A stretch of 37,974 nucleotides of DNA, taken from Nocardia vinacea NBRC 16497 (GTDB lineage: Bacteria > Actinomycetota > Actinomycetes > Mycobacteriales > Mycobacteriaceae). Positions 31,216 to 37,974 of the stretch are shown here, piece after piece; within the stretch, counting starts at the first letter, position 1, and every line of letters begins with the position of its first letter. The notes below the pieces were generated by a model. The model was not told the DNA's origin and ran no database searches. It saw only the letters and a list, made by a program, of their open reading frames with translations. The DNA lies in NCBI RefSeq assembly GCF_000308835.1, contig NZ_BAGN01000054.1, forward strand, positions 1-37,974. Reading direction: 5' to 3'. A program made the position numbers and the translations under genes.

Positions 31216-32037
31216 CTATGCCCCGGTGGCGACCGGGCGTTTCGGGTCGTTCGACCATTGCGACCACGAGCCCGGATACAGTGCCGCCTCGATGCCTGCG
31301 GCGGCGAGTGCGGCGATCTGGTGGGCTGCGGTCACACCCGAGCCGCAATAGACCGCGACCGGCCCGGACCCGAATGCGGCGAAGCGATCTTGCAAAGCGT
31401 CTACGCCGCGGAACCGTCCGTCGGCGTCGAGGTTCTCCGCGGTCGGTGCGCTGATCGCGCCCGGAATGTGGCCCGCCTGCGGATCGACCGGTTCCACCTC
31501 GCCGCGGTAGCGTTCGCCCGCGCGTGCGTCGAGCAGTACGCCGGACCATTTGGCGGCCGCATCGGCATTGATGACCGGCAGCTGCCCCGGATTCACCTCG
31601 ACGTCACCGAGTTCGGGGTCGTCCTCCGCGCCGGAGGCGATCGCACCGCCCGAACCGGTCCACGCGGGCAGACCGCCGTCGAGAATCCGCACGTCCGCGA
31701 TTCCGGCCCAGCGCAGCAGCCACCAGGCCCGCGCCGCCGCCATGCCGCCCGTCGCGTCGTAGACGACCACCGGATCGCCGGTCCGCAAACCCCAGCTGCG
31801 CGCGCATTTTTCGAGCTGCGCGGGATCGGGCAGCGGATGCCGCCCGCGCGCGGGGGACGGCGGTGCGGCCAGCTCGGTCTCCAGATCGACGAAGACCGCG
31901 CCCGGAATATGTCCGTCCAGATAATGCTGCGGGCCGTCCGGATCACCGAGCGCCCACCGCACATCGAGTAGACGAACCCGCTTGTCCGCCAATACTTCCC
32001 GAAGTTCATCCGCCGAGATCAGTACCGCGCTCAACAA
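31216..32037 (-). CDS. sseA: Two-domain sulfurtransferase (rhodanese)
   Basis: A 273-residue tandem rhodanese. The first domain (about 8-125) has DATGGMAAARAWWLLRWAG in place of an active-site loop, so lacks the catalytic Cys. The second domain carries the active loop VYCGSGVTA with Cys231. It transfers sulfane sulfur from thiosulfate or 3-mercaptopyruvate to an acceptor such as cyanide or a thiol. The frame begins with two TTG codons (32037, 32034); GGGAG five bases before the first makes a TTG start plausible, and no ATG or GTG is available near the conserved N-terminus. It is convergent with the HNH lipoprotein gene. Confidence 0.88.
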   Translation of the reverse strand: MLSAVLISADELREVLADKRVRLLDVRWALGDPDGPQHYLDGHIPGAVFVDLETELAAPPSPARGRHPLPDPAQLEKCARSWGLRTGDPVVVYDATGGMAAARAWWLLRWAGIADVRILDGGLPAWTGSGGAIASGAEDDPELGDVEVNPGQLPVINADAAAKWSGVLLDARAGERYRGEVEPVDPQAGHIPGAISAPTAENLDADGRFRGVDALQDRFAAFGSGPVAVYCGSGVTAAHQIAALAAAGIEAALYPGSWSQWSNDPKRPVATGA

Positions 32038-32150
32038 AGCTCCCTATTCCGAATCCGCACTCGAGAGCACCGACGTTCCCCACCCTACGCACAGACGCGC
32101 AGCGCTGTCAGCGCGCTGCGAAAGTACCGACGGGTAGGACCGTGCAATTC

Positions 32151-32187
32151 AGTCCAGTTTCCAGCAACTGGCTGTGACAACTGGACT
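32151..32187. promoter_or_regulatory. Repeated AACTGG half-sites before benE
   Basis: AGTCCAGTT (32151-32159) and AACTGGACT (32179-32187) are exact inverted 9-bp repeats, with a further CAACTGG at 32165-32171 in direct orientation to the second arm (13-base period). The cluster is 24 bp before the benE start, where it could overlap the promoter. This looks like a compound operator; the regulator is not in the immediate neighbourhood. Confidence 0.45.
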
Positions 32188-32210
32188 GATGACCCGGGAG
32201 GATTCCAGAA

Positions 32211-33428
32211 ATGCCCAGGCTTTCCCCGGCGCTCGCCGACACCCCGACACCGGTCCACCGTGAGGCGCGGCTCGCACAGCCGGTCGGGGCCGGTGTCGTC
32301 ACCGCGCTGGTCGGATTCACCAGCTCATTCGCGGTGGTGCTGAGCGGGTTGACGGCGGTCGGGGCCACGCCGGCACAGGCGGCGTCGGGACTGCTCGTGC
32401 TCTGCCTCACGCTGGCCATCGGGATGATGCTGCTGAGTTATCGGTATCGGTTGCCGATCACACTGGCTTGGTCGACGCCGGGTGCGGCACTGCTCGCCAG
32501 CACCGGCGCGGTCGCCGGTGGCTGGGCCGCGGCAGTCGGGGCGTTCGCGATAACCGGTGTGCTGATCGTGATCACCGGACTGTGGCAGCGGCTCGGCAAT
32601 CTGGTTGCCGCGATTCCGGTGGAGATCGCGCAGGCCATGCTCGCCGGTGTGCTGCTGCCGCTGTGTCTCGCGCCGGTGAAGGCCGTGCAGGCCAGTCCGG
32701 CGGTGGTGGTGCCGGTGATCGTGGTGTGGCTGGTGCTGCAGCGATTCGCCAAGCGCTGGGCGGTGATCGCGGCCTTCGCGACCGCTGCGGTCGGCGCGGG
32801 TATCAGTATCGCGGTGCAGCACAAGCATCTCGACCTGGCGGCGATGCGCCCCTCGCTCGAACTGACCGTGCCGCACTGGAGTTGGCAGGCGATGATCGGT
32901 ATCGCCATTCCGCTCTACATCGTCACCATGGCCTCCCAGAACATTCCGGGCACCGCCGTGATGAAGTCCTTCGATTACCGAGTCCCTTGGCGCGCTTCGA
33001 TGTCCGTCACCGGCATCGGCACCGTTCTTGGCGCACCGGCAGGTGGTCACGCCATCAACCTGGCCGCGATCAGTGCCGCGCTCTCGGCCGCCCCTGCCGC
33101 CCATCCGGATCCGAAGCGCCGCTGGATCGCGGCCTTCACCGCGGGTGCCTCCTATCTGATTCTCGCCCTCGGCTCGGCGGCGCTGGTTACCCTGATCGCC
33201 ACCGCGCCCAAGGGCACGCTGGAAACGGTTGCGGGACTTGCCCTGCTGGCGACGCTCGCGGCCGCCCTTGCCGGAGCCCTGAAATCCGAGCAGCACCGTG
33301 AGGCGGGTGTTGTCACCTTCCTGATCGCCGCGTCCGGCGTCGGGTTCCTCGGCGTCGGTGCGGCCTTCTGGGCATTGGTCGTGGGTCTTGTCGTGCGCAA
33401 GGTGCTCGCCCATCGCCAAGACTCGTGA
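32211..33428 (+). CDS. benE: BenE-family benzoate/H+ symporter-like transporter
   Basis: A 405-residue membrane protein with about 12 hydrophobic helices. GLTAVGATPAQAASGLLVLC near the N-terminus, SYRYRLPITLAWSTPGAALL, MLAGVLLPLCLAPVKAV and MASQNIPGTAVMKSFDYRVP are recurrent BenE landmarks, as is GAPAGGHAINLAAISAAL. The family imports benzoate with protons. No benzoate-degradation genes are in view, so the true substrate may be a related aromatic acid or other carboxylate. GGGAGG lies nine bases before the ATG. Confidence 0.9.
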   Translation: MPRLSPALADTPTPVHREARLAQPVGAGVVTALVGFTSSFAVVLSGLTAVGATPAQAASGLLVLCLTLAIGMMLLSYRYRLPITLAWSTPGAALLASTGAVAGGWAAAVGAFAITGVLIVITGLWQRLGNLVAAIPVEIAQAMLAGVLLPLCLAPVKAVQASPAVVVPVIVVWLVLQRFAKRWAVIAAFATAAVGAGISIAVQHKHLDLAAMRPSLELTVPHWSWQAMIGIAIPLYIVTMASQNIPGTAVMKSFDYRVPWRASMSVTGIGTVLGAPAGGHAINLAAISAALSAAPAAHPDPKRRWIAAFTAGASYLILALGSAALVTLIATAPKGTLETVAGLALLATLAAALAGALKSEQHREAGVVTFLIAASGVGFLGVGAAFWALVVGLVVRKVLAHRQDS

Positions 33429-33462
33429 GTAGTTGTCGGTACCCGCCGATACGCTCCGCCGC

Positions 33463-33870
33463 ATGAAAGCAATCGGCACGTTCGCTGTCGCCTCCTTCAC
33501 CCCAACCGATGTCGTGCCGGATCCGGCCATCGCCACCGCGCTGCCGGTCGGCATCGCGCACATCGAGAAGGAATTCGCGGGCGAGATCACCGGTCGGTCC
33601 GCGACGCTGTTCACCGCCGCCTTCGACCAGGCGACGGGGGCGGGGACGTATGTCGCCATGGAATCGTTCGAGGGCTCGCTGCACGATCGCGCGGGCAGCT
33701 TCAACTTCGCGCATTCGGCGACCACCCGCGGCGCCGACCGCACGGCCGAGTTCTTCACCATCGTGCCGACCAGCGGCACCGGTGAGCTGGCCGGTATCAC
33801 CGGCACCGGTGGTCTCACCGTCGACGCCGACGGTGTGCACCACATCTGGTTCGATTACGAACTCGACTGA
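33463..33870 (+). CDS. DUF3224 family protein
   Basis: A 135-residue soluble protein, full length for DUF3224: MKAIGTFAVASFTPTDVVPD at the N-terminus, YVAMESFEGSLHDRAGSFNF and TGTGGLTVDADGVHHIWFDY at the C-terminus. The fold is expected to be a beta-barrel related to allene-oxide-cyclase-like proteins; function unknown. The ATG at 33463 is used; the open frame extends ten codons upstream. It follows benE by 34 bp and may be co-transcribed with it. Confidence 0.83.
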   Translation: MKAIGTFAVASFTPTDVVPDPAIATALPVGIAHIEKEFAGEITGRSATLFTAAFDQATGAGTYVAMESFEGSLHDRAGSFNFAHSATTRGADRTAEFFTIVPTSGTGELAGITGTGGLTVDADGVHHIWFDYELD

Positions 33871-33925
33871 GCGACGGGCGAGGATGGCCGCAGCGTCTGT
33901 CGGACCCGCCTGATTGGATGGGGTG

Positions 33926-36733
33926 GTGCTGCACGGTCTGTGGTCGCCGGGATCGGGCTTGCTGCTCTGGCAGGAGGCCCCGGTCGCGCTACCCGAACCG
34001 TTGGGCGCGGTACTGAAAGCGTCGAAGTTCCGGCATCGGGCGCAGGTACTGGTCAGCGGGTCGCAGGGGGTGACCGAGCAGGTCAGAGCGCATGCGATGG
34101 TGCCCGCGGCGGCCGCGGTCGCGCTGCGACAGCGGCTGCCGGTCGATGCGGTTTCGGGGGATCTGCGGTTTCTCGCGCATGTGGCGCACGGTGTCGAGCG
34201 GTGGGTGCGGGCCGGGCGGGTGGTGCCCGAGCTGCGCCGCGACGACGGGCAGTGGTGGGTGCGCTGGCGTTTGGTCGGCGGTGAGCGTCAGCGTGCCTGG
34301 CTGGCGGAGTTGGCGGTGGCTATGCCGCCCGCACTGCGCGTCGCGGGGAAGCCGGGGACGCTGCTCGAGGATATGGTCACCGAACTCGCCGATCCGATCG
34401 TCCGGGAACTGATGGATCCGCCGCCGTCGGCACATCCGCTGGTGGCCGCACTCATCGATGACATCGCCCTGGATGGCGGCAGTCATCAGCTGGCCGAGGT
34501 GCTGGAACGCTGGCGGGCGAGTCTGACCGGGGACGAGCCCGAGTTGGTGCTGCGCCTGCTGGAGCCCGAGGGCGATATCGCGCTCGGCGAGGCCGATACC
34601 GAGGCCGATGACGTGGTGGCGCTGTGGCGACTGCAGGTCTGTCTGCGCGCCGATGGTGAAGCGCCGAATCCGGTTCCGCTGCTCGGTGATCCGGTGCTGG
34701 TCCGCACCGCGATCGAGAAGCTGGGGGAGGCGACGCGGGCCTATCCGCGCCTGCGCGACCTGCCGAACGATCCGCAGTCGATGGATCTGCTGCTGCCGAC
34801 CGAGGTGGTCGCGGATCTGGTCGAACACGGCGCATACGCGCTGCAGGCGGCGGGTGTGCGGTTGTTGCTGCCGCGCGCTTGGAATATCAGCGCCCCGACC
34901 ATGCGGCTACGTGTGGAGAGCGCCGTTCCCGCCGCCGAGAGCACCGTCGGTATGCGCGGACTCGTCTCCTACCGCTGGGAACTCGCCCTCGGCGATACCG
35001 TGCTGACCAAGGCAGAGATGGAACGGCTGGTTCGCTCGAAGTCGGATCTGGTGCAGCTGCGCGGCGAATGGGTGCAGGCCGACCACAAGATGCTGGCCGC
35101 CGCCGCCCGCTATGTCGCCGCCCATCTCGACGACACCGAAATCACCTTCGCCGATCTGGTCGGCGAACTCGTCACCGGCCATGTCGAGAAGGTTCCGATC
35201 ACCGAGGTCAGCGCAACCGGTTGGGCCGCGGATCTTTTGGACCAGACCCGCGACCCGGTACCGGTGAGTCCGCCGGTCGGTTTGAAGGCGCAGTTGCGGC
35301 CGTATCAGGAGCGTGGGTTGGCCTGGCTGGCCACCATGAGTCGCTACGGGGTGGGCGGAATCCTCGCCGATGACATGGGCCTGGGTAAGACAGTGCAGGT
35401 CTTGGCCCTGCTCGTGCACGAGCGCGAGGGGACCGACGGTTCCGGGCCGACGCTGCTTGTGAGCCCGATGTCGGTCGTCGGCAACTGGCAGCGCGAGGCG
35501 GAGCGATTCGCCCCTGATCTGCGGATTTTGGTGCATCACGGTGTCGGTCGCAAGTCGGGTACGGATCTGGACGAAGCCGTTGCGGCCGCGGATCTGGTAA
35601 TCACCACCTATTCGCTCCTGGCAAGGGACGCAGCCGAATTGGCGCGGCAGCAGTGGGATCGCGTGGTGCTCGACGAGGCGCAGCACATCAAGAACGCCGG
35701 AACCAGACAGGCGAAGGCAGCGCGGGCCGTACCTGCCCGACATCGGTTGGCGCTCACCGGAACTCCGGTGGAGAACCGCCTCGAGGAATTGCGCTCGATT
35801 CTGGACTTCACGATGCCGAAGGTGCTTGGTAGCGCACAGACTTTCCGTGCCCGGTTCGCCGTTCCGATCGAACGCGATCGGGACGAGAACGCCATCAGCC
35901 GGCTGCGCACCGTCACGCAGCCGTTCGTGCTACGCCGGGTGAAAACCGATCCCGCCGTCATCAGCGATCTGCCGGAGAAACTGGAGATGACGGTGCGCGC
36001 CAACCTGACCGTGGAGCAGGCGGCGCTGTACCAGGCGGTCGTCGACGACATGATGGCCAAACTGAAGGATGCGAAGGGTATGGCGCGCAAGGGCGCGGTA
36101 CTCGGCGCGCTGACCCGGCTCAAACAGGTCTGCAACCATCCCGCGCATTTCCTCGGCGACGGCTCCGGCGTGCTGCATCGCGGCAATCACCGCTCCGGCA
36201 AACTCGCCCTGGTGGAGGACGTCCTCGATGCGGTGCTGGCCGACGGCGAGAAGGCATTGCTGTTCACCCAGTTCCGCGAATTCGGCGAGCTCATCGCGCC
36301 CTATCTGACCGAGCGCTTCGGTACGAAGATTCCGTTCCTGCACGGTGGCGTGCCGAAGAAACAGCGCGACACCATGGTCGAGCGCTTCCAGGAACCGGAT
36401 GGCCCACCGCTGATGCTGTTGTCGCTCAAGGCCGGTGGCACCGGCCTGAACCTCACCGCCGCCAACCATGTCGTGCACCTGGATCGTTGGTGGAATCCGG
36501 CCGTCGAGAACCAAGCCACCGACCGCGCCTTCAGAATCGGTCAGCAGCGCAATGTGCAGGTGCGCAAACTGATCTGCGTCGACACCATCGAGGAGAAGAT
36601 CGACGAAATGATCAGCGGCAAACGCCAACTCGCCGATCTGGCCATCGGTGCGGGAGAGAACTGGATCACCGAATTGAGCACGGACGAACTGCACCGGCTC
36701 TTCACTCTCGGCGCGGAGGCGGTCGGCGATTGA
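33926..36733 (+). CDS. SNF2-family DEAD/DEAH helicase-like ATPase
   Basis: A 935-residue double-stranded DNA translocase. The N-terminal 450 residues are the SNF2-associated bacterial region (DUF3670-type); the ATPase follows with Walker A DDMGLGKTVQVLAL, the DEAQHIKN box, ALTGTPVENRLEELRSILDF, and C-terminal helicase motifs SLKAGGTGLNLTAANHVVHL, DRWWNPAVENQATDRAFRIG and QQRNVQVRKL. Enzymes of this family move along DNA or displace proteins; bacterial relatives such as RapA recycle RNA polymerase. The start is uncertain: TTG 33914, GTG 33923 and GTG 33926 are all in frame; 33926 gives the common MLHGLWSPGSG beginning. The stop overlaps the SWIM-protein start (ATTGA), tying the two together. 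Confidence 0.92.
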   Translation: MLHGLWSPGSGLLLWQEAPVALPEPLGAVLKASKFRHRAQVLVSGSQGVTEQVRAHAMVPAAAAVALRQRLPVDAVSGDLRFLAHVAHGVERWVRAGRVVPELRRDDGQWWVRWRLVGGERQRAWLAELAVAMPPALRVAGKPGTLLEDMVTELADPIVRELMDPPPSAHPLVAALIDDIALDGGSHQLAEVLERWRASLTGDEPELVLRLLEPEGDIALGEADTEADDVVALWRLQVCLRADGEAPNPVPLLGDPVLVRTAIEKLGEATRAYPRLRDLPNDPQSMDLLLPTEVVADLVEHGAYALQAAGVRLLLPRAWNISAPTMRLRVESAVPAAESTVGMRGLVSYRWELALGDTVLTKAEMERLVRSKSDLVQLRGEWVQADHKMLAAAARYVAAHLDDTEITFADLVGELVTGHVEKVPITEVSATGWAADLLDQTRDPVPVSPPVGLKAQLRPYQERGLAWLATMSRYGVGGILADDMGLGKTVQVLALLVHEREGTDGSGPTLLVSPMSVVGNWQREAERFAPDLRILVHHGVGRKSGTDLDEAVAAADLVITTYSLLARDAAELARQQWDRVVLDEAQHIKNAGTRQAKAARAVPARHRLALTGTPVENRLEELRSILDFTMPKVLGSAQTFRARFAVPIERDRDENAISRLRTVTQPFVLRRVKTDPAVISDLPEKLEMTVRANLTVEQAALYQAVVDDMMAKLKDAKGMARKGAVLGALTRLKQVCNHPAHFLGDGSGVLHRGNHRSGKLALVEDVLDAVLADGEKALLFTQFREFGELIAPYLTERFGTKIPFLHGGVPKKQRDTMVERFQEPDGPPLMLLSLKAGGTGLNLTAANHVVHLDRWWNPAVENQATDRAFRIGQQRNVQVRKLICVDTIEEKIDEMISGKRQLADLAIGAGENWITELSTDELHRLFTLGAEAVGD

Positions 36734-37497
36734 GTCCCTTCGAGGATTACAGCAAGTACGGCAAACGCCGCCCGGTGCGCGGCGGGGTCGAAGCACGCAG
36801 TCGCCGTGGCGGATTCGGACGCACCTGGTGGGGGAAGGCGTTGATCGAGGCGGTCGAGCAAATGGCCGAACCCGGTCGACTCGCGCGCGGTCGCACCTAT
36901 GCCAGGGCCGGACAGGTCGTGAGCTATCGGATCGAACCCGGTGCGGTCACCGCGGAAGTCCAAGGGAGTCAGCCGCGCCCGTTCACCTCGGTATTCGCCA
37001 TCCGGCCACTGCGCGACGAGGAACTCGAACTGCTCATCGAGACCATCCGGACCACGCCGGGCGTACTGGCCGAAATCGCCTCCGGTGCGCTGCCGACGAG
37101 TCTCGGCGAGCATCTGCTTCCGACAACGGCCGCGGATCTCGACTTCTCCTGCACCTGTCCGGATCCCGGCTGGCCGTGCAAGCACGTGGCCGCGGTCTGC
37201 TATCTGCTCGCGGAACGTCTCGATGAGCGTCCTCGCGAAATCCTCACCCTGCGCGGCCTCGACCTGGACACCCTCATCGTCGGCATCGAACGTGACACAG
37301 CGCCGACAGTTTCCGACGACCCCTACGGCGACCGAATCCAACTGCCCGACCTCCCGAAACTCGAATTCCGCCCCGCCATCGATGATCTGGACCCGACCTT
37401 GCTCCGCCGCGCACTGTGCATGATCGCCGAGGACGAACCGACGGCCGCGGCCGGACTGCGCGATATCCGCGCACTCTACGAAGCTTTAGATCGCTGA
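36730..37497 (+). CDS. SWIM zinc-finger protein
   Basis: A 255-residue protein with one SWIM zinc finger at about residues 138-150 ([17 protein letters not shown]: Cys-x-Cys-xn-Cys-x-His). N-terminal [20 protein letters not shown] and [20 protein letters not shown] are standard for SWIM proteins encoded beside SNF2 ATPases. The domain is thought to bind DNA or a protein partner; in some Firmicutes SWIM and SNF2 parts are adjacent genes as well. It begins with a TTG overlapping the SNF2 stop. A candidate targeting subunit for the ATPase; its biological role is not established. Confidence 0.88.
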   Translation: MSPFEDYSKYGKRRPVRGGVEARSRRGGFGRTWWGKALIEAVEQMAEPGRLARGRTYARAGQVVSYRIEPGAVTAEVQGSQPRPFTSVFAIRPLRDEELELLIETIRTTPGVLAEIASGALPTSLGEHLLPTTAADLDFSCTCPDPGWPCKHVAAVCYLLAERLDERPREILTLRGLDLDTLIVGIERDTAPTVSDDPYGDRIQLPDLPKLEFRPAIDDLDPTLLRRALCMIAEDEPTAAAGLRDIRALYEALDR

Positions 37498-37523
37498 TCT
37501 CGGTTCAGTTGGTAGTGTGGGGT

Positions 37524-37853
37524 GTGCAGCTTCGGTACAACTTCCGCTTGTATCCCACTGTGGGGCAACAGCGGTCGTTGGCGAAGGCGTTCGGGTGCGC
37601 TCGCGTGGTGTTCAACGACGCATTACGCGCGCGGCACGAAGCGTTCGAAGCCGGGCAGCGGATCCGCAACGGCGAATTGTCGAAGCGACTCACCGAGGTC
37701 AAATGCACGCCGGAGCGGGCGTGGCTGACCGAAGTGTCGTCGGTCGTTCTGCAACAGGCGCTCGCCGATCTGAACACCGCCTACCGCAACTTCTTCACCT
37801 CGGTAACGGGCAAGCGCACAGGTGCCAAGGTCGCGCCGCCGAGGTACAAGGGT
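37524..37853 (+). pseudogene. tnpB: Truncated TnpB/OrfB (IS200/IS605-type) N-terminus
   Basis: A frame from the GTG at 37524 encodes [60 protein letters not shown] and [19 protein letters not shown], the N-terminal region of TnpB-like proteins (helix-turn-helix_OrfB domain). After about 110 residues, at PPRYKG, the reading passes without a stop into methionine-aminopeptidase sequence. The RuvC-like nuclease domain and zinc finger of TnpB are absent. IS605-type TnpB is an RNA-guided nuclease; this fragment cannot be active. No terminal hairpin or guide-RNA end of an element is visible, as the downstream end is replaced. Confidence 0.8.
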
Positions 37854-37974
37854 TTTCCGAAGTCGTGCTGCACCTCGCTGAACGAGGTGATCTGCCACGG
37901 CATTCCGGACTCGACGGTGAATCGAGGACGGCGACATCGTCAATATCGACGTGACCGCCTACATCGACGGCGTG
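37845..37974 (+). pseudogene. map: Internal fragment of methionine aminopeptidase with a one-base insertion, cut by window edge
   Basis: From [20 protein letters not shown] onwards the sequence matches actinobacterial type I MetAP. GIPDST follows, then after a frame change [18 protein letters not shown]. The IDV and AYIDGV residues approach the first metal-ligand Asp region. The N-terminal third of MetAP is missing and its place is taken by TnpB residues; the join falls at TACAAG, shared by both. A single extra A at 37920/37921 (GTGAATC where GTGATC is expected) shifts the frame so the fused frame reads nonsense afterwards. A complete map gene must exist elsewhere. The sequence continues beyond the window. 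Confidence 0.75.

Noticed and set aside
1..37974. CRISPR array or prophage
   Set aside because: No regularly spaced repeats, Cas genes, or phage structural genes were seen. The only mobile-element sign is the TnpB fragment at the right end.

Overview
The window reads as chromosomal DNA of a high-GC, mycolic-acid-containing actinobacterium, most likely a Nocardia or close relative. GC at third codon positions is high, GTG and TTG starts are common, and many genes are coupled by ATGA or TGATG overlaps. The left third keeps the order known around Mycobacterium tuberculosis Rv3281-Rv3274c (accE5, accD5, birA, PH-domain protein, GtrA protein, purK, purE, fadE25). Here that core is interrupted by a DesA-type desaturase, a two-component system and a TetR regulator. 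The genus is my inference; no rRNA or other marker gene is present.

Layout. 1-4400: acyl-CoA carboxylase epsilon (cut by the window edge) and beta subunits, a 59-residue orphan, biotin ligase and an acyl-ACP desaturase, together a lipid-precursor block. 4669-7726: PH-domain membrane protein, OmpR response regulator and histidine kinase in one unit, converging on a GtrA protein. 7766-11620: purK-purE, a TetR regulator, and a FadE25-like acyl-CoA dehydrogenase with palindromic sites in its promoter and a strong terminator. 11664-16354: GNAT and FAD-oxidase pair, two + strand genes (an orphan and a second GtrA), and a HIT / mycothiol-dependent isomerase-like / peptidase-E-like operon. 16623-19555: the three-gene proton-translocating transhydrogenase operon and its hairpin terminator. 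19557-25018: regulators paired with enzymes (TetR/LLM oxidoreductase, AraC/NmrA-like reductase), an MFS transporter, a thioesterase and a HicA remnant. 25038-29149: Lrp/AsnC regulator divergent from a complete branched-chain-type 2-oxoacid dehydrogenase E1alpha-E1beta-E2 operon. 29150-33870: DUF899 protein, an orphan, a secreted HNH nuclease-like lipoprotein, a sulfurtransferase, a BenE transporter and a DUF3224 protein. 33926-37497: SNF2-family ATPase coupled to a SWIM zinc-finger protein. 37524-37974: a TnpB-like N-terminus joined to an internal piece of methionine aminopeptidase.

The most unusual features are damaged or recoded joints. (i) Frame evidence indicates that a TetR gene continues, across an A6 run, into a ribosomal L7/L12-like C-terminal module ending one base from a hairpin. 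(ii) The TnpB/MetAP chimera at the right edge reads through its junction in frame and then loses frame by one base. (iii) A 25-codon HicA C-terminus survives behind a thioesterase gene. Several divergent promoters carry clear palindromes or phased repeats that make good operator candidates. No CRISPR array, rRNA or intact tRNA was seen, and no stretch longer than 300 bases lacks a gene.
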